Positions 27,311-36,853 are shown, counted from the first letter of the stretch. The stretch is DNA of 64,000 nucleotides from Sphingomonas sp. PP-F2F-G114-C0414 (GCF_003688595.1 NZ_RCWT01000013.1:186001-250000); one strand, 5' to 3'. A program made the numbers and translations. Notes: generated from the letters alone by a model not told the origin.

Positions 27311-27691
27311 ATGAATATGTACACGATCACCTTCGACGTTCCGAGCAAGACGCTCACCATCGTCACCGAAGGGTTCTGGTCGGTTGCGACCACTGCGGCA
27401 TTCTCCGCCGAGCTGCTCGCGCGCGGCACGGCTGCACGACTGTATCATGGCCGGTTCGTCGTGCTGGCCGACCTGCGCAAGGCGGCGATCCAGCCCTTGA
27501 AAGTCGTCGATGCGCTGGAGGCGATGATGCCCAAGGCGCTCAAAGTGACGTCGGCACCGATCGCGGCGGTGGTCGCGTCGCATTTGGCGAAGCTCCAGAC
27601 CGAACGCTATCTGAAGGCGGAGAACTGCCGGACGTTCCTTGATATCGACGAGGCCAAGGCGTGGCTGGCCGGGGATCGTACCGCCACCTGA
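27311..27691 (+). CDS. Hypothetical protein, possible STAS/SpoIIAA-like fold
   Basis: A 126-residue soluble protein beginning MNMYTITFDVPSKTLTIVTE and continuing FWSVATTAAFSAELLARG. The beta-rich start followed by LADLRKAAIQPLKVVDALE is reminiscent of SpoIIAA-like/STAS proteins of Sphingomonas and Methylobacterium, but I am not certain. Ribosome site CCGGAG. Its 3' end is separated by only three bases from the convergent gene at 27695. Confidence 0.7.
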   Translation: MNMYTITFDVPSKTLTIVTEGFWSVATTAAFSAELLARGTAARLYHGRFVVLADLRKAAIQPLKVVDALEAMMPKALKVTSAPIAAVVASHLAKLQTERYLKAENCRTFLDIDEAKAWLAGDRTAT

Positions 27692-27694
27692 CTC

Positions 27695-28189
27695 CTAGTC
27701 CTGTGAGGTCGTTTCCAGCAACGCCGCCTCGACCTCTTCGATCGTGATGCCGAACGCGCCGGCAAGCCCCGCCACCGACGCGCCGCGATCGGCGAGCGTG
27801 CGGATACGCGCGGTGTCGACGATGGTCTTGTAGCTACGGGTGTCGCGGTCGGTCTTGGATTCCGCGCCACTGCGCGCGAGCGCGCCCGAGCGGCGGCGTT
27901 TGGAAATCTTCAGTGCCTCGATATCGTTGGTCGGCGGTGCATCGAGCCGTGCCTTGATCCGCTGATCCTCCTCGATCCGACGCGTCTCGCGGGCGCGTTC
28001 GCGCTCCTGGGTCTGGAGATCACGCTGGGCGGCGCGCGACTCTGATCGTTGTTCGGACGCGGCAAGCCGCTCCTTCGCGCGCTGCTCGCGGCCGTTGGCA
28101 CGCTCCTCCGCGCGCTTTGCGGCCCGGTCGGCGGTGCCGGGCATGAGCGGCCCTGTTCCCCTGCCGCCGCTCGGCCAGCCGTCGGTCAT
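27695..28189 (-). CDS. Hypothetical charged coiled-coil protein
   Basis: A 164-residue protein I do not recognise. From about residue 17 it is almost all Ala, Arg, Glu, Gln and Lys (RAAKRAEERANGREQRAKER and so on), predicting a long coiled coil. The C terminus has IRTLADRGASVAGLAGAFG followed by ITIEEVEAALLE, a small helix-turn-helix-like segment. Start chosen at MTDGWPSGGRG. A DNA-binding role is possible, but only as inference. Confidence 0.6.
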   Translation of the reverse strand: MTDGWPSGGRGTGPLMPGTADRAAKRAEERANGREQRAKERLAASEQRSESRAAQRDLQTQERERARETRRIEEDQRIKARLDAPPTNDIEALKISKRRRSGALARSGAESKTDRDTRSYKTIVDTARIRTLADRGASVAGLAGAFGITIEEVEAALLETTSQD

Positions 28190-28300
28190 TAGATATCCTG
28201 TCGTCACCGGTGCGCCACCAGCGACGCGGAAGCGCGCTGCTAAGCGATGGCGGCGCGGGTGACTAGGCCGAGGATCACATTGAATGGCGAGCAACCAGCT

Positions 28301-28396
28301 TCGTCATGCCGGGCTTGTTCCGGCATCCACCCTTCCGCAAAATCGATGGGATCGATCGTGCGGAGCAGTGGGCACCGGAACAAGCCCGAGGTGACG
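28301..28396. repeat. Mirror repeat family G
   Basis: CGTCATGCCGGGCTTGTTCC followed by GGCATCCACC, a loop, then GTGGGCACC and GGAACAAGCCCGAGGTGACG. Single copy in the window. It fills most of the gap between the coiled-coil gene and the OYE gene. Confidence 0.8.
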
Positions 28397-28452
28397 GGGT
28401 GGTTTGGGCAATCCGGGCGGATCAACGCTCGATGTCGATCCGCCTTCACCGC

Positions 28453-29541
28453 TTACGCGTTGGCAGTCTCGAGCGCGGGGTAGTCGATATAGCCCTCGGG
28501 GCCTTGGCTATACCACGTCTTCGCGTCGTCCTTCGCCAGCGGTGCGCCGGCACGCAGGCGCTCGGGCAGGTCGGGGTTGGCGATGAACGTGCGGCCGAAG
28601 GTGATCGCGTCGGCATTGCCCGAATCGAGCTCGGCCTGCGCCTCCTCGACCGTCGTGTAGTCCGAGTTGACGATCAGCACGCCCTTGAAGACTTTCCGGA
28701 TCGCCGGGCTGAGCTTCGGCACGTCGGTCTTGCCGAACGTACCATCGGGGCCGGGCTCGCGCAGTTCGAGGAACGCGATGCCGAGATCGGACAGCGCCTT
28801 GGCAGCGGCAGTGAACAGCGCCTCGGGGTTGCTGTCGTCGACACCCTGCGAATCGCCGTTGGGCGACAGGCGGACGCTGACACGGTCAGCCCCTGCGACC
28901 GAGATCACGCGCTCGGCGACTTCGCGGAGCAGGCGGACGCGGTTCTCGATCGAGCCACCATATTCGTCGGTGCGGAAATTGGCGTTGTCGCGCAGGAACT
29001 GGTCGATCAGATAGCCATTGGCTGCGTGGATCTGCACGCCGTCAAAGCCGGCCGCGAGTGCGTTCTTGGTCGCCAGCTCGTAATCGTTCAGCAGGCGCGG
29101 AATCTCGTTGGTCTCGAGCGGACGTGCGACCTCGAAGTCCTTCTTGCCCTCGAACGTGTGCGCCTGGCCTTCGGTCGCGGTTGCCGACGACGACACGGGC
29201 TGCGTCTCGTACACCGACGAATGACCCTGGCGACCCATGTGCCACAGCTGCGCGACGATCCGGCCGCCAGCGGCATGCACCGAGTCGGTGACGGGCTTCC
29301 AGGCGGCGACCTGCGCATCGGTCCACAGACCCGGCGCGAACGGCCAGCCGAGACCTTCGCGGCTGATGCCGGTGGCTTCCGAGATGATCAGGCCGGCGCT
29401 CGCACGCTGCGTGTAATATTCGACCATGATGTCGGTCGGCACCGCATCCCTGTCGGCACGCCCGCGGGTGAGCGGCGCCATGATGATGCGGTTCGGCGCG
29501 TCGACGGCACCAAGGGTAATCGGATCGAAAAGGCTAGGCAT
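28453..29541 (-). CDS. Old yellow enzyme family alkene reductase
   Basis: A 362-residue FMN TIM-barrel enzyme that reduces activated C=C bonds with NAD(P)H (NemA/xenobiotic reductase type). Motifs: LFDPITLGAVDAPNRIIMAP at the N terminus, AQLWHMGRQGH, His172/Asn175 in the substrate-binding HxxN pair (IHAANGYLIDQFL), and DEYGGSIENRVRLL. AITFGRTFIANPDLPERL forms the C-terminal flavin site. It is divergent from the EamA exporter. Substrate unknown; electrophile detoxification is the usual inference. Confidence 0.94.
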   Translation of the reverse strand: MPSLFDPITLGAVDAPNRIIMAPLTRGRADRDAVPTDIMVEYYTQRASAGLIISEATGISREGLGWPFAPGLWTDAQVAAWKPVTDSVHAAGGRIVAQLWHMGRQGHSSVYETQPVSSSATATEGQAHTFEGKKDFEVARPLETNEIPRLLNDYELATKNALAAGFDGVQIHAANGYLIDQFLRDNANFRTDEYGGSIENRVRLLREVAERVISVAGADRVSVRLSPNGDSQGVDDSNPEALFTAAAKALSDLGIAFLELREPGPDGTFGKTDVPKLSPAIRKVFKGVLIVNSDYTTVEEAQAELDSGNADAITFGRTFIANPDLPERLRAGAPLAKDDAKTWYSQGPEGYIDYPALETANA

Positions 29542-29592
29542 GGGGGCTCCTTATTGGCCTGACGGGCGGAAGATAGGAGGCTACAGCGCGGC

Positions 29593-30591
29593 ATGCATCG
29601 CCCCGACCCGCAAAGATTATCTAGCGTGCCCGATACGCCGCACGGTTTGACGCCGGTTGCGCAAAGTGTTGCCGCGCCGGGACTTATCGCCTTTGCGGCG
29701 CTTCTGGTGGCGAACGTCGCGCTGGCGTTCGGGCCGTGGTTCGTGCGCGCGACCGAGGTCGGGCCGGTGGCTGCGGGGTTCTGGCGGCTGACGCTGGCGG
29801 TACCGTTCCTGATCGTGCTCGCGGTCCAGCAGGGCGCGCGACCGATGCGGCTCGGGTGGAAATTGTGGGCGGGGCTGCTCGCGGGCGGGGTGTGCTTCGC
29901 GGCCGATCTCGGCACGTGGCATCTCGGCATCCTGCGCACGACGCTCGCCAACGCGACGCTGTTCGGCAATGTCGCGACGCTGATCTTCCCGATCTACGGG
30001 TTCCTGATCGCCCGCAGTTGGCCGACGCGAACGCAAGGGTTCGCGCTCGCATTGGCGGCGGCGGGCGGCGCGTTGCTGCTCGGGCGGTCGTATCAGCTCG
30101 ATGCGAAGAACCTGGCGGGCGATCTGTTCTGCCTGCTCGCGGGGCTGCTCTACACGATCTATTTCGTCCTGATGGCGCGAGCACGGGCGACGCTGGCGCC
30201 GATGTCCGCGCTGACGCTGGCGACGCTGGCGGGGATCGTGCCGATGCTCGTATTCGCGCTGGCGATGGGCGAGCGCGTGCTGCCCGCGCATTGGGGGCCG
30301 CTGATCGGGCTTGCCCTTTGCAGCCAGGTGCTCGGGCAAGGGCTGATGATCTATGCGCTCGGGCGGTTCACGCCGCTGGTGATCGGCATCGCGTTGCTGA
30401 TCCAGCCGGTGGTGGCCGGCGTGGTCGGCTGGCTGGTGTACGGCGAGCGGCTCGGCGCGGCGGATCTGGTCGGTGTCGTGATGGTGGCGGTCGCGCTGGT
30501 GCTCGTCCGCCGAGGACCTCCCCCGGAAGTGTCGCCACCCCTTGAAGACACGCTTGATACGCCTGATTTTGAACGGCAGGAGACGGTATGA
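29593..30591 (+). CDS. EamA-type DMT superfamily transporter
   Basis: A 332-residue protein with ten hydrophobic segments in two EamA repeats. The first has FGPWFVRATEVGPVAAGFWR, the second has VVGWLVYGERLGAADLVGV; both are family-typical. Probably a metabolite exporter. ATG at 29593, with a GTG at 29626 (VPDTPHGLTP) as alternative. Its last four bases overlap the coq9 start (ATGA). Confidence 0.88.
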   Translation: MHRPDPQRLSSVPDTPHGLTPVAQSVAAPGLIAFAALLVANVALAFGPWFVRATEVGPVAAGFWRLTLAVPFLIVLAVQQGARPMRLGWKLWAGLLAGGVCFAADLGTWHLGILRTTLANATLFGNVATLIFPIYGFLIARSWPTRTQGFALALAAAGGALLLGRSYQLDAKNLAGDLFCLLAGLLYTIYFVLMARARATLAPMSALTLATLAGIVPMLVFALAMGERVLPAHWGPLIGLALCSQVLGQGLMIYALGRFTPLVIGIALLIQPVVAGVVGWLVYGERLGAADLVGVVMVAVALVLVRRGPPPEVSPPLEDTLDTPDFERQETV

Positions 30592-31241
30592 CCCAGGACC
30601 TTACGCTTGACGAAATCCGCGCAAAGCTCGCCCCCGGCATTGCTGCCAACGCGGCGTTCGACGGCTGGAGCGACGCCGCGCGCGACATGGCCGCGCAGGC
30701 CGAGGGAATCGACACCGACATCGCCGCGCTCGCGTTCAAGGACGGTCCGGTCGACATGATCGACGCGTGGTTCGCGCATATCGATGGCGTGATGCTGACC
30801 ACGGTCCCGCCCGAGCGGCTCGCGCTGATGAAGGTCCGCGAAAAGATCACCGCGCTGGTCGAGGCGCGGCTCGACGCGACGTCGATCGATCGCGAGTCGC
30901 TGCGGCGCGCGCTGGCGATCCTCGCGCTCCCGCAAAATCTGGCGAAGGCGACGCGGCTCGGCTGGCGGACGGTCGACACGATCTGGCGCGCGGCCGGCGA
31001 CGTCGCGACCGACTATAATTACTACACCAAGCGGACCATCCTGCTCGGCGTGTATGCGTCGACGATCACGGTGTTTCTCGACGACGAGAGCGAAGGCCTC
31101 GCCGACACCCGCGCGTTCCTCGGTCGTCGCATCGACGGGATCATGCAGTTCGAGAAGGCCAAGGCCGGGTTTCTCAAGCGCACTGAGCACGGTTTCAGCC
31201 TGTCGCGATTCGTCGGCCGCTTGCGCTATCCGACTGCCTGA
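30588..31241 (+). CDS. COQ9 family ubiquinone biosynthesis protein
   Basis: A 217-residue COQ9-family protein. COQ9 binds lipids and presents ubiquinone intermediates to COQ7. The N-terminal half resembles TetR helices (FDGWSDAARDMAAQAEGIDT). The conserved COQ9 core has RRALAILALPQNL, LGWRTVDTIWRAAGD and DYNYYTKRTILLGVYASTI. It is coupled to the EamA gene by a 4-base overlap. COQ9 is mainly found in Alphaproteobacteria and mitochondria, supporting the taxon call. Confidence 0.92.
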   Translation: MTQDLTLDEIRAKLAPGIAANAAFDGWSDAARDMAAQAEGIDTDIAALAFKDGPVDMIDAWFAHIDGVMLTTVPPERLALMKVREKITALVEARLDATSIDRESLRRALAILALPQNLAKATRLGWRTVDTIWRAAGDVATDYNYYTKRTILLGVYASTITVFLDDESEGLADTRAFLGRRIDGIMQFEKAKAGFLKRTEHGFSLSRFVGRLRYPTA

Positions 31242-31266
31242 TCGGGCCGCGTCTCACTGCATTTGC

Positions 31267-31362
31267 CGTCATCCCCGCGGAGGCGGGGACCCATAAACTC
31301 GAACGTCGGCGAGCGGGTCGTGAGGCTTGCCAGTATGGGTTCCCGCCTGCGCGGGAATGACG
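31267..31362. repeat. Mirror repeat family F
   Basis: CGTCATCCCCGCGGAGGCGG, GGACCCATA, loop, TATGGGTTCC, CGCCTGCGCGGGAATGACG. Single copy, sitting 25 bases after coq9 and ahead of feoA. Further on, TTTTCGTCAGGATGACGGAG (31395) resembles an arm of family B. Confidence 0.8.
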
Positions 31363-31460
31363 ATTGGGTGTTGCTTGAGCTTGGTCATGCACTTTTCGTC
31401 AGGATGACGGAGCGTTATCGGTCAGTTGATCGGCTTTGGGCTTCCCTTCCCCGGGCGTTA

Positions 31461-31471
31461 CTGATAATCAG
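31461..31471. promoter_or_regulatory. Palindrome CTGATAATCAG upstream of feoA, possible iron-regulator site
   Basis: A perfect 11-base palindrome (CTGAT-A-ATCAG) seven bases before the feoA ATG. It resembles the core half of a Fur-type box (GATAATNATTATC style) but is too short to be certain. Position close to the start would suit repression of feoAB under iron sufficiency. Confidence 0.35.
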
Positions 31472-31478
31472 TCGCATC

Positions 31479-31754
31479 ATGGACACTCGCCCCGATCGTT
31501 CCGTCAGCCTCGAAACGCTGCCTCGCAAGCAGCATGCGATCGTCGCCGCGATCGAATGGGCGCGGCTCGCGGGGCCTGAGGCGCGTCGCCTCCGCGAACT
31601 GGGCTTCGACGAAGGTGTCGATGTCGAGGTGCTGCACCGCGCGACGTTGGGCCAAGGCCCGATCGCCTGCCGGATCGGTCGCATGACCGTCGCGCTCCGC
31701 CGTGCGGTCGCCGGCGCGATCCATGTCTCTCCGATGCCTGCCGCGGCCGAATAA
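31479..31754 (+). CDS. feoA: Ferrous iron transport protein A
   Basis: A 91-residue SH3-like FeoA protein. LRELGFDEGVDVEVLHRATL and GPIACRIGRMTVALRR are the family signature. It works with FeoB in ferrous iron import, possibly modulating the GTPase. A longer open frame upstream reads through a repeat and is ignored. It ends nine bases before feoB. Confidence 0.93.
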   Translation: MDTRPDRSVSLETLPRKQHAIVAAIEWARLAGPEARRLRELGFDEGVDVEVLHRATLGQGPIACRIGRMTVALRRAVAGAIHVSPMPAAAE

Positions 31755-31763
31755 TCCTTTAAA

Positions 31764-33638
31764 ATGAACGCAGCACCGCTGGTTGCGCTGGTCGGCAATC
31801 CCAATGCCGGCAAGAGCGCGCTGTTCAATGCGCTGACGGGTGCGCGCCAGAAGGTCGGCAATTATCCCGGCGTCACGGTCGAGCGGAAGGTCGGGCGGCT
31901 GATGCTCGACGACGGCCGGCCCGTAGAGTTGGTCGACCTGCCCGGGGCATACAGTCTCGAACCCTCCTCCCCCGACGAGCGCGTCACGCGCGACGTCGTC
32001 ACCGGCACGCAGGACGGCGAGCGCCTTCCCGACGCCCTGGTCGTCGTCGTCGATGCCGCCAATCTCGACAACCATCTCCGCTTCACGCTCCAGCTGATCG
32101 CGCTCGGCCTGCCGGTCGTGGTCGCGCTCAACATGGTCGATCTCGCCGAGCGCGACGGGCTGAAGCTCGATCCCAAGGTGCTCGAGCGCGAACTCGGCGT
32201 GCCGGTGATCCCGACCGTCGCGGTGCGCAAGCGCGGCCTCGACGAGTTGAAGGCCGCGCTCTCAAGCATCGTCGTCAACGGCCCGATGCGCCTCCGCAAA
32301 TCCGACGGAAGCGTGCAGGACGACATCGTCACGCTCCAGCGCCGCGCGCGCCAGATCGCCACGTCCGCGACCGTATCCGAGACGCAGGTCCGTCGCTGGA
32401 CGCACATGCTCGACGCGGTCGCGCTGCACCCGGTCGCCGGACCGATCCTGTTGCTCGCGATCATGTTCCTGATGTTCCAGGCGGTGTTCAGCTGGGCACA
32501 GCCGTTCATGGACGCGATCGATGCGGGCTTCACCGCGTTGCAGGGGTTCCTGACCGCCGAACTGCCGGATTCGCTGCTCCGCTCGCTGCTTGTCGACGGC
32601 GTGATCGCCGGTGTCGGTGCGGTGATCGTATTCCTGCCGCAGATCCTGATCCTGTTCCTCTTCATCCTCGTCCTCGAAGCCAGCGGCTACATGGTCCGCG
32701 CGGCGTTCCTGATGGACCGCGTGATGGCGAGCGTCGGGCTGTCGGGCCGCGCGTTCATCCCTTTGCTATCGAGCTTCGCCTGCGCGATTCCGGGCATCAT
32801 GGCGACGCGGACGATCGACGACGAGAAGGACCGGCTGACCACGATCCTGATCGCGCCGCTGATGACGTGCTCTGCGCGCCTTCCGGTCTACACGCTGATC
32901 ATCGGCGCGTTCATCCCCAATACGCAGGTGCTGCCGTTCGTCGGGTTGCAGGGCCTCGTCATGCTCGGCCTGTACGTGATGGGCATCGCCGGTGCGTTCG
33001 TCGCCGCGCTGGTGCTGCGCCGGACGGTGACCAAGGGCGTGTCGTCGGGCTTCATGATGGAGATGCCGAAATACCAGTGGCCGCAGTGGCGCGACGTCGC
33101 CATCGGGCTTTGGAGTCGCGCGCAGATCTTCCTGAAGCGCGCCGGCGGGATCATCCTGACCTCGACGATCATCCTGTGGGTGCTGCTGAGCTTTCCCAAG
33201 CCACCCGAGCAGCCCGCCGGCGCGCCGAAGATCTCCGCGGTCGATTATTCGGTCGCCGGTCGTATCGCCAACGGCATTGCCCCTGTATTCGCGCCGATCG
33301 GCTTCAACCGCGACATCGTCCTCGCGCTGATCCCGGCTATGGCCGCGCGCGAAGTCGCCGTCGCGGCGATCGGTACGGTCTATGCGATCGACGATCCGGC
33401 CAGCAACCAGGGCGGCAAGGCGATGATCGAGAACCTCCGCGGCCGCTGGAGCCTGCCGACCGCACTCGCCTTCCTGATGTGGTTCGTGTTCGCGCCGCAG
33501 TGCATTTCGACGATCGCCGTCACGCGTCGCGAGACCAATGGGTGGAAATGGCCCGCCTTCATGGTTGGCTATTTGTTCGCCGCCGCCTACATCATGGCTG
33601 GCATTACATACTGGCTGGCGGTGTTCGCCGGCCTCTGA
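31764..33638 (+). CDS. feoB: Ferrous iron transporter FeoB
   Basis: A 624-residue inner-membrane Fe2+ transporter with a cytoplasmic G domain. G1 is [14 protein letters not shown] (about 11-24), G3 is [11 protein letters not shown]4 is NMVDLAERD. The membrane part has the Gate motifs, including [20 protein letters not shown] and the second half [20 protein letters not shown]. Slightly shorter than the E. coli protein, mainly because the C-terminal cytoplasmic part is reduced. Follows feoA directly; no feoC is visible. Confidence 0.96.
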   Translation: MNAAPLVALVGNPNAGKSALFNALTGARQKVGNYPGVTVERKVGRLMLDDGRPVELVDLPGAYSLEPSSPDERVTRDVVTGTQDGERLPDALVVVVDAANLDNHLRFTLQLIALGLPVVVALNMVDLAERDGLKLDPKVLERELGVPVIPTVAVRKRGLDELKAALSSIVVNGPMRLRKSDGSVQDDIVTLQRRARQIATSATVSETQVRRWTHMLDAVALHPVAGPILLLAIMFLMFQAVFSWAQPFMDAIDAGFTALQGFLTAELPDSLLRSLLVDGVIAGVGAVIVFLPQILILFLFILVLEASGYMVRAAFLMDRVMASVGLSGRAFIPLLSSFACAIPGIMATRTIDDEKDRLTTILIAPLMTCSARLPVYTLIIGAFIPNTQVLPFVGLQGLVMLGLYVMGIAGAFVAALVLRRTVTKGVSSGFMMEMPKYQWPQWRDVAIGLWSRAQIFLKRAGGIILTSTIILWVLLSFPKPPEQPAGAPKISAVDYSVAGRIANGIAPVFAPIGFNRDIVLALIPAMAAREVAVAAIGTVYAIDDPASNQGGKAMIENLRGRWSLPTALAFLMWFVFAPQCISTIAVTRRETNGWKWPAFMVGYLFAAAYIMAGITYWLAVFAGL

Positions 33639-33646
33639 GGGGCATC

Positions 33647-34246
33647 ATGGCAGGCAGCGTCAACAAGGTCATCATCGTCGGCAATCTGGGTCGCGACCCG
33701 GAGAGCAAGGCGTTCCAGAACGGCGGCAAGGTCGTCAACCTGCGTATCGCGACATCCGAGTCCTGGAAGGACAAGATGTCGGGCGAGCGCAAGGAAAAGA
33801 CCGAATGGCATTCGGTCGCGATCTTCAACGAAGGTCTCGCGAACGTCGCCGAGAAGTATCTCCGCAAGGGCTCGAAGGTCTATATCGAGGGCGCGCTCCA
33901 GACCCGGAAGTGGCAGGACGCGCAGGGCCAGGACAAGTATTCGACCGAGATCGTGCTGCAGGGCTTCAACAGCGTGCTGACGATGCTCGACGGTCCGAAT
34001 GGCGGCGCAGGCGGGGGTGCAGGCGGCGGCGGTGGTAGCCGCGGCGGTGGCGACGACTGGGCCGGCGGTGGTGGCGGCAACGACTTCGGCGGTGGTTCGT
34101 CGGGCGGCGGCGGCGGTTACGGCGGCGGCGGTGGTCGTGGCGGCAGCGCACCCTCGGGTGGCGGTAGCGGTGGCGGCGCACGCGGCGGCAGCTTCGGCCA
34201 GACCGGTGGCTTCTCGGACGATCTCGACGACGACGTGCCGTTCTGA
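33647..34246 (+). CDS. ssb: Single-stranded DNA-binding protein
   Basis: A 199-residue SSB. The OB fold spans residues 1 to about 112 ([69 protein letters not shown]). A very Gly/Ser-rich linker of about 70 residues follows. The conserved acidic tip DDLDDDVPF at the C terminus recruits repair and replication partners. Strong ribosome site GAGGGG between feoB and the ATG at 33647. Confidence 0.96.
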   Translation: MAGSVNKVIIVGNLGRDPESKAFQNGGKVVNLRIATSESWKDKMSGERKEKTEWHSVAIFNEGLANVAEKYLRKGSKVYIEGALQTRKWQDAQGQDKYSTEIVLQGFNSVLTMLDGPNGGAGGGAGGGGGSRGGGDDWAGGGGGNDFGGGSSGGGGGYGGGGGRGGSAPSGGGSGGGARGGSFGQTGGFSDDLDDDVPF

Positions 34247-34251
34247 TCTCC

Positions 34252-35784
34252 GTGACGACGCTGGATTCCGTCCCCGCGACCGCCGTGTTCGACGAGGCCG
34301 AGCGCTCGCGTGTCATCGCGGCGTACGACGTCGCGGGCGCGCGTGCGAAGGGCCAGCTAGACGACATCGTGGCGTTCGCTGCCGAGTTGTGCGCCGCGCC
34401 GGTCGCGTTGCTGAGCCTCGTCGAGGACGAGTATCAGCGCTTCCTGTCGCGCACCGGCACCGACCTCGAGCAGACGCCGCGCAGCATGTCGTTCTGCGCG
34501 CACGCCATGCATCATCACGAGGTGATGGAGGTGGCGGATACGCTGGAGGACCCGCGCTTCGTCGACAACGCGCTGGTGACCGGGCCGCCCTATGTGCGGT
34601 TCTACGCGGGTGCGCCGCTGGTCTCCAGCGAAGGCGTGCCGCTGGGTGCGCTCTGCGTGCTGGCACCCCGTCCGCGCGAGGGGCTCACCCGGTTCCAGCG
34701 CGACGGCATGACGCTGTTGGCGAAGGCGGCGATGGGGCGGCTCGACGATCGTCGGTCGGCGCGCGAGCAGGCGATGGCCGACGCCGAGGCGCGCCGTACG
34801 TTGGAGGCGAGCGACCTGAAGTTCCGCACGCTCGCGGACACGATGCCGCAGATGGTGTGGTCGACGCTGCCCGACGGCTTCCACGACTATTTCAACGCGC
34901 GCTGGTACGAGTTCACCGGCACGCCCGTGGGGACGACCGACGGCGAAGGCTGGAACGACATGTTCCACCCCGAGGACCAGGATCGCGCCTGGGCGGTCTG
35001 GCGCCAGTCGCTCGACTCCGGCGAGCCGTACAATATCGAATACCGGCTGCGACATTTCGACGGCACGTATCGCTGGGTGCTCGGCCGCGCGCTGCCGGTG
35101 CGTGACGAAAGCGGCGCGATCCAGCGCTGGTTCGGGACGTGCACCGACATCCACGAACAGAAGCTCGCCTATGAGGAGCGCGAGATCATCAGCCAGGAGC
35201 TGAGCCACCGCATCAAGAACATCTTCGCGGTGATCGCCGGGCTGATCGCGTTTTCCGCGCGGGGGAAGCCCGAGTTCATGGGGATCGCGACCGACCTGCG
35301 TCACCGCATCAACGCGCTCGGCCGCGCGCATGATTTCGTCCGCCCGCATAGTGCCAACTCGCGTCCGGCCGCCGCGCAGAACAGCCTGCACGGGCTGTTG
35401 CAGGAATTGTTCGAGCCGTATCAGCGGATCGACGGCGCACGCCTCAGCGTCACCGGCGACGACGTGACGATCGACGATCGCTCCGCCACGCCGCTCGCCC
35501 TGCTGTTCCACGAGCTTGCCACCAATGCGACCAAGTACGGCGCGCTCGCGACCGAGCTCGGCACGGTCCGGATTACGATTGCAGCGAACGATGATTCGGT
35601 AACGTTGCATTGGCGGGAAGTGGGCGGCCCGGCTGTGACCAAGCCGACTATGCCTGCCGGCTTCGGCACGCAGCTGATCGAAATGAGCGCCGTGCGTCAG
35701 CTGGGCGGCACGGTGAACCGGATCTGGAACGACACCGGCCTGGTCGTCGAACTGACTATTCCGAAGCCTGCGTTCAGCCGCTGA
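34252..35784 (+). CDS. GAF-PAS sensor histidine kinase, HWE/HisKA_2 type
   Basis: A 510-residue soluble kinase. A GAF domain (about 28-165, ELCAAPVALLSLVEDEYQRF...PRSMSFCAHAM) is followed by a PAS domain with PAC tail (about 188-305, FRTLADTMPQMVW, YRWVLGRALPVRDESG). The phosphoacceptor His319 lies in ELSHRIKNIFAVI, the HWE/HisKA_2 H-box. The ATPase has HELATNATKYGALAT. No membrane segment, so it senses a cytoplasmic signal; the PAS may bind flavin or haem but no LOV cysteine motif is visible. GTG start five bases after ssb. Its last 11 bases overlap the convergent receiver gene. Confidence 0.92.
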   Translation: MTTLDSVPATAVFDEAERSRVIAAYDVAGARAKGQLDDIVAFAAELCAAPVALLSLVEDEYQRFLSRTGTDLEQTPRSMSFCAHAMHHHEVMEVADTLEDPRFVDNALVTGPPYVRFYAGAPLVSSEGVPLGALCVLAPRPREGLTRFQRDGMTLLAKAAMGRLDDRRSAREQAMADAEARRTLEASDLKFRTLADTMPQMVWSTLPDGFHDYFNARWYEFTGTPVGTTDGEGWNDMFHPEDQDRAWAVWRQSLDSGEPYNIEYRLRHFDGTYRWVLGRALPVRDESGAIQRWFGTCTDIHEQKLAYEEREIISQELSHRIKNIFAVIAGLIAFSARGKPEFMGIATDLRHRINALGRAHDFVRPHSANSRPAAAQNSLHGLLQELFEPYQRIDGARLSVTGDDVTIDDRSATPLALLFHELATNATKYGALATELGTVRITIAANDDSVTLHWREVGGPAVTKPTMPAGFGTQLIEMSAVRQLGGTVNRIWNDTGLVVELTIPKPAFSR

Positions 35785-36160
35785 CGACCCGGATCACGTC
35801 GTCGTGGGCGATCGCCTCTTCCTCGCACGCTAACGCCGCTGCAGCCAGGATCGCCGCGTCGCTGAACGGCTTGCGGATATAGCCGAGGCATTCCGCATCG
35901 CCGATCTGCGACGGGTTGGCGGTTACGAACACGACCTTGACGCCGTACTCCCGCGCCATCCGCCTGGCGATTTCCGGCCCGGTCGGTCCGTCGCGCAGAT
36001 TGATGTCGACGAACGCGAAGCTGCATCCTGGGGCCGCCGCGATCGCGCTGTCGCGATCGGCCGCAATTCCCGCCACATCGTATCCGGCATCGACGAGGAT
36101 TCTCTCAAGGTCGAGCGCGACGAATATCTCGTCTTCGACAATGAGGGCGGTCTTGGTCAT
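35774..36160 (-). CDS. Single-domain response regulator
   Basis: A 128-residue CheY-like receiver with no output domain. Acidic pocket Glu9-Asp10-Glu11 (IVEDEIFVAL), phosphoacceptor Asp52 (FAFVDINLRDG), Thr80 (VFVTANPSQ) and Lys97 (YIRKPFSD). Receivers of this subtype often pair with HWE-type kinases. It is the obvious partner of the kinase at 34252, whose 3' end it overlaps tail to tail. Start MTKTALIVEDE chosen over an upstream Met. Confidence 0.92.
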   Translation of the reverse strand: MTKTALIVEDEIFVALDLERILVDAGYDVAGIAADRDSAIAAAPGCSFAFVDINLRDGPTGPEIARRMAREYGVKVVFVTANPSQIGDAECLGYIRKPFSDAAILAAAALACEEEAIAHDDVIRVVSG

Positions 36161-36247
36161 CGGCGGAGTAACCAGCCGCCCGACGATCGGTTCCGCTGCG
36201 ATACTGATCTGAATCAGCATTCAGACACAAATTGTATATTTTTCTTA

Positions 36248-36853
36248 CTATCTTCCGCGTCGCAGCAGGAAGACGGCGTGTTCCGCGAACAGGTTGGCCG
36301 CCGCCGCGCCGGTACGCTTGTCGCCCGACAGGAACCACGCATCCTCGACAACGATCCCGCGCGCTTTCACGAAGGCGCGAAAATCATCGATCGTGACGTG
36401 GTGGATGTTCGGAGTGTCGTACCAGCGTTCGGGCAATTGCCGCGTCACTGGCATGCGGCCGCCCCACAGAAGCGACCCCCTCACGCGCCAGTGCGCGAAA
36501 TTGGGGAAGCTGACGAACGCCTGCCGACCGATCCGCAGCAGATGATCCAGCACCAGATCGGGCGCACGCGCGGTCTGCAACGTCTGACTGAGGATCGCGT
36601 AATCGAAGCTCGCGTCGGGATAGCCGGCGAGGTCGATATCCGCATCGCCCTGGATCACCGACAGACCGCGCGCGACCGCGGAGGCGACGTTGCGCGCGTC
36701 GATCTCCAAGCCACGCACATCGACGTCGCGGGTGTCGCGCAACGCCGCCATCAACGCGCCGTCGCCGCAGCCGATATCGAGCACGCGGCTGCCTTGCGCG
36801 ACGTTTTCGGCGATGACCGCGAGGTCGGTACGCAATGTCACAGGGGGCGTCAT
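36248..36853 (-). CDS. metW: Methionine biosynthesis protein MetW
   Basis: A 201-residue class I methyltransferase-fold protein. SRVLDIGCGDGALMAAL is SAM motif I; VIQGDADIDLAGYPDASFDY and SFPNFAHWRVRGSLLWGGRMP are MetW-specific, as is WYDTPNIHHVTIDDF. MetW pairs with MetX homoserine acyltransferase in many Proteobacteria. Here a GNAT gene is inserted between metX and metW, with 4-base overlaps at both junctions. Confidence 0.94.
   Translation of the reverse strand: MTPPVTLRTDLAVIAENVAQGSRVLDIGCGDGALMAALRDTRDVDVRGLEIDARNVASAVARGLSVIQGDADIDLAGYPDASFDYAILSQTLQTARAPDLVLDHLLRIGRQAFVSFPNFAHWRVRGSLLWGGRMPVTRQLPERWYDTPNIHHVTIDDFRAFVKARGIVVEDAWFLSGDKRTGAAAANLFAEHAVFLLRRGR

Noticed and set aside
30351..31190. 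279-codon minus-strand frame opposite the EamA and coq9 genes
   Set aside because: It is antisense to two genes with clear families and spans their junction.
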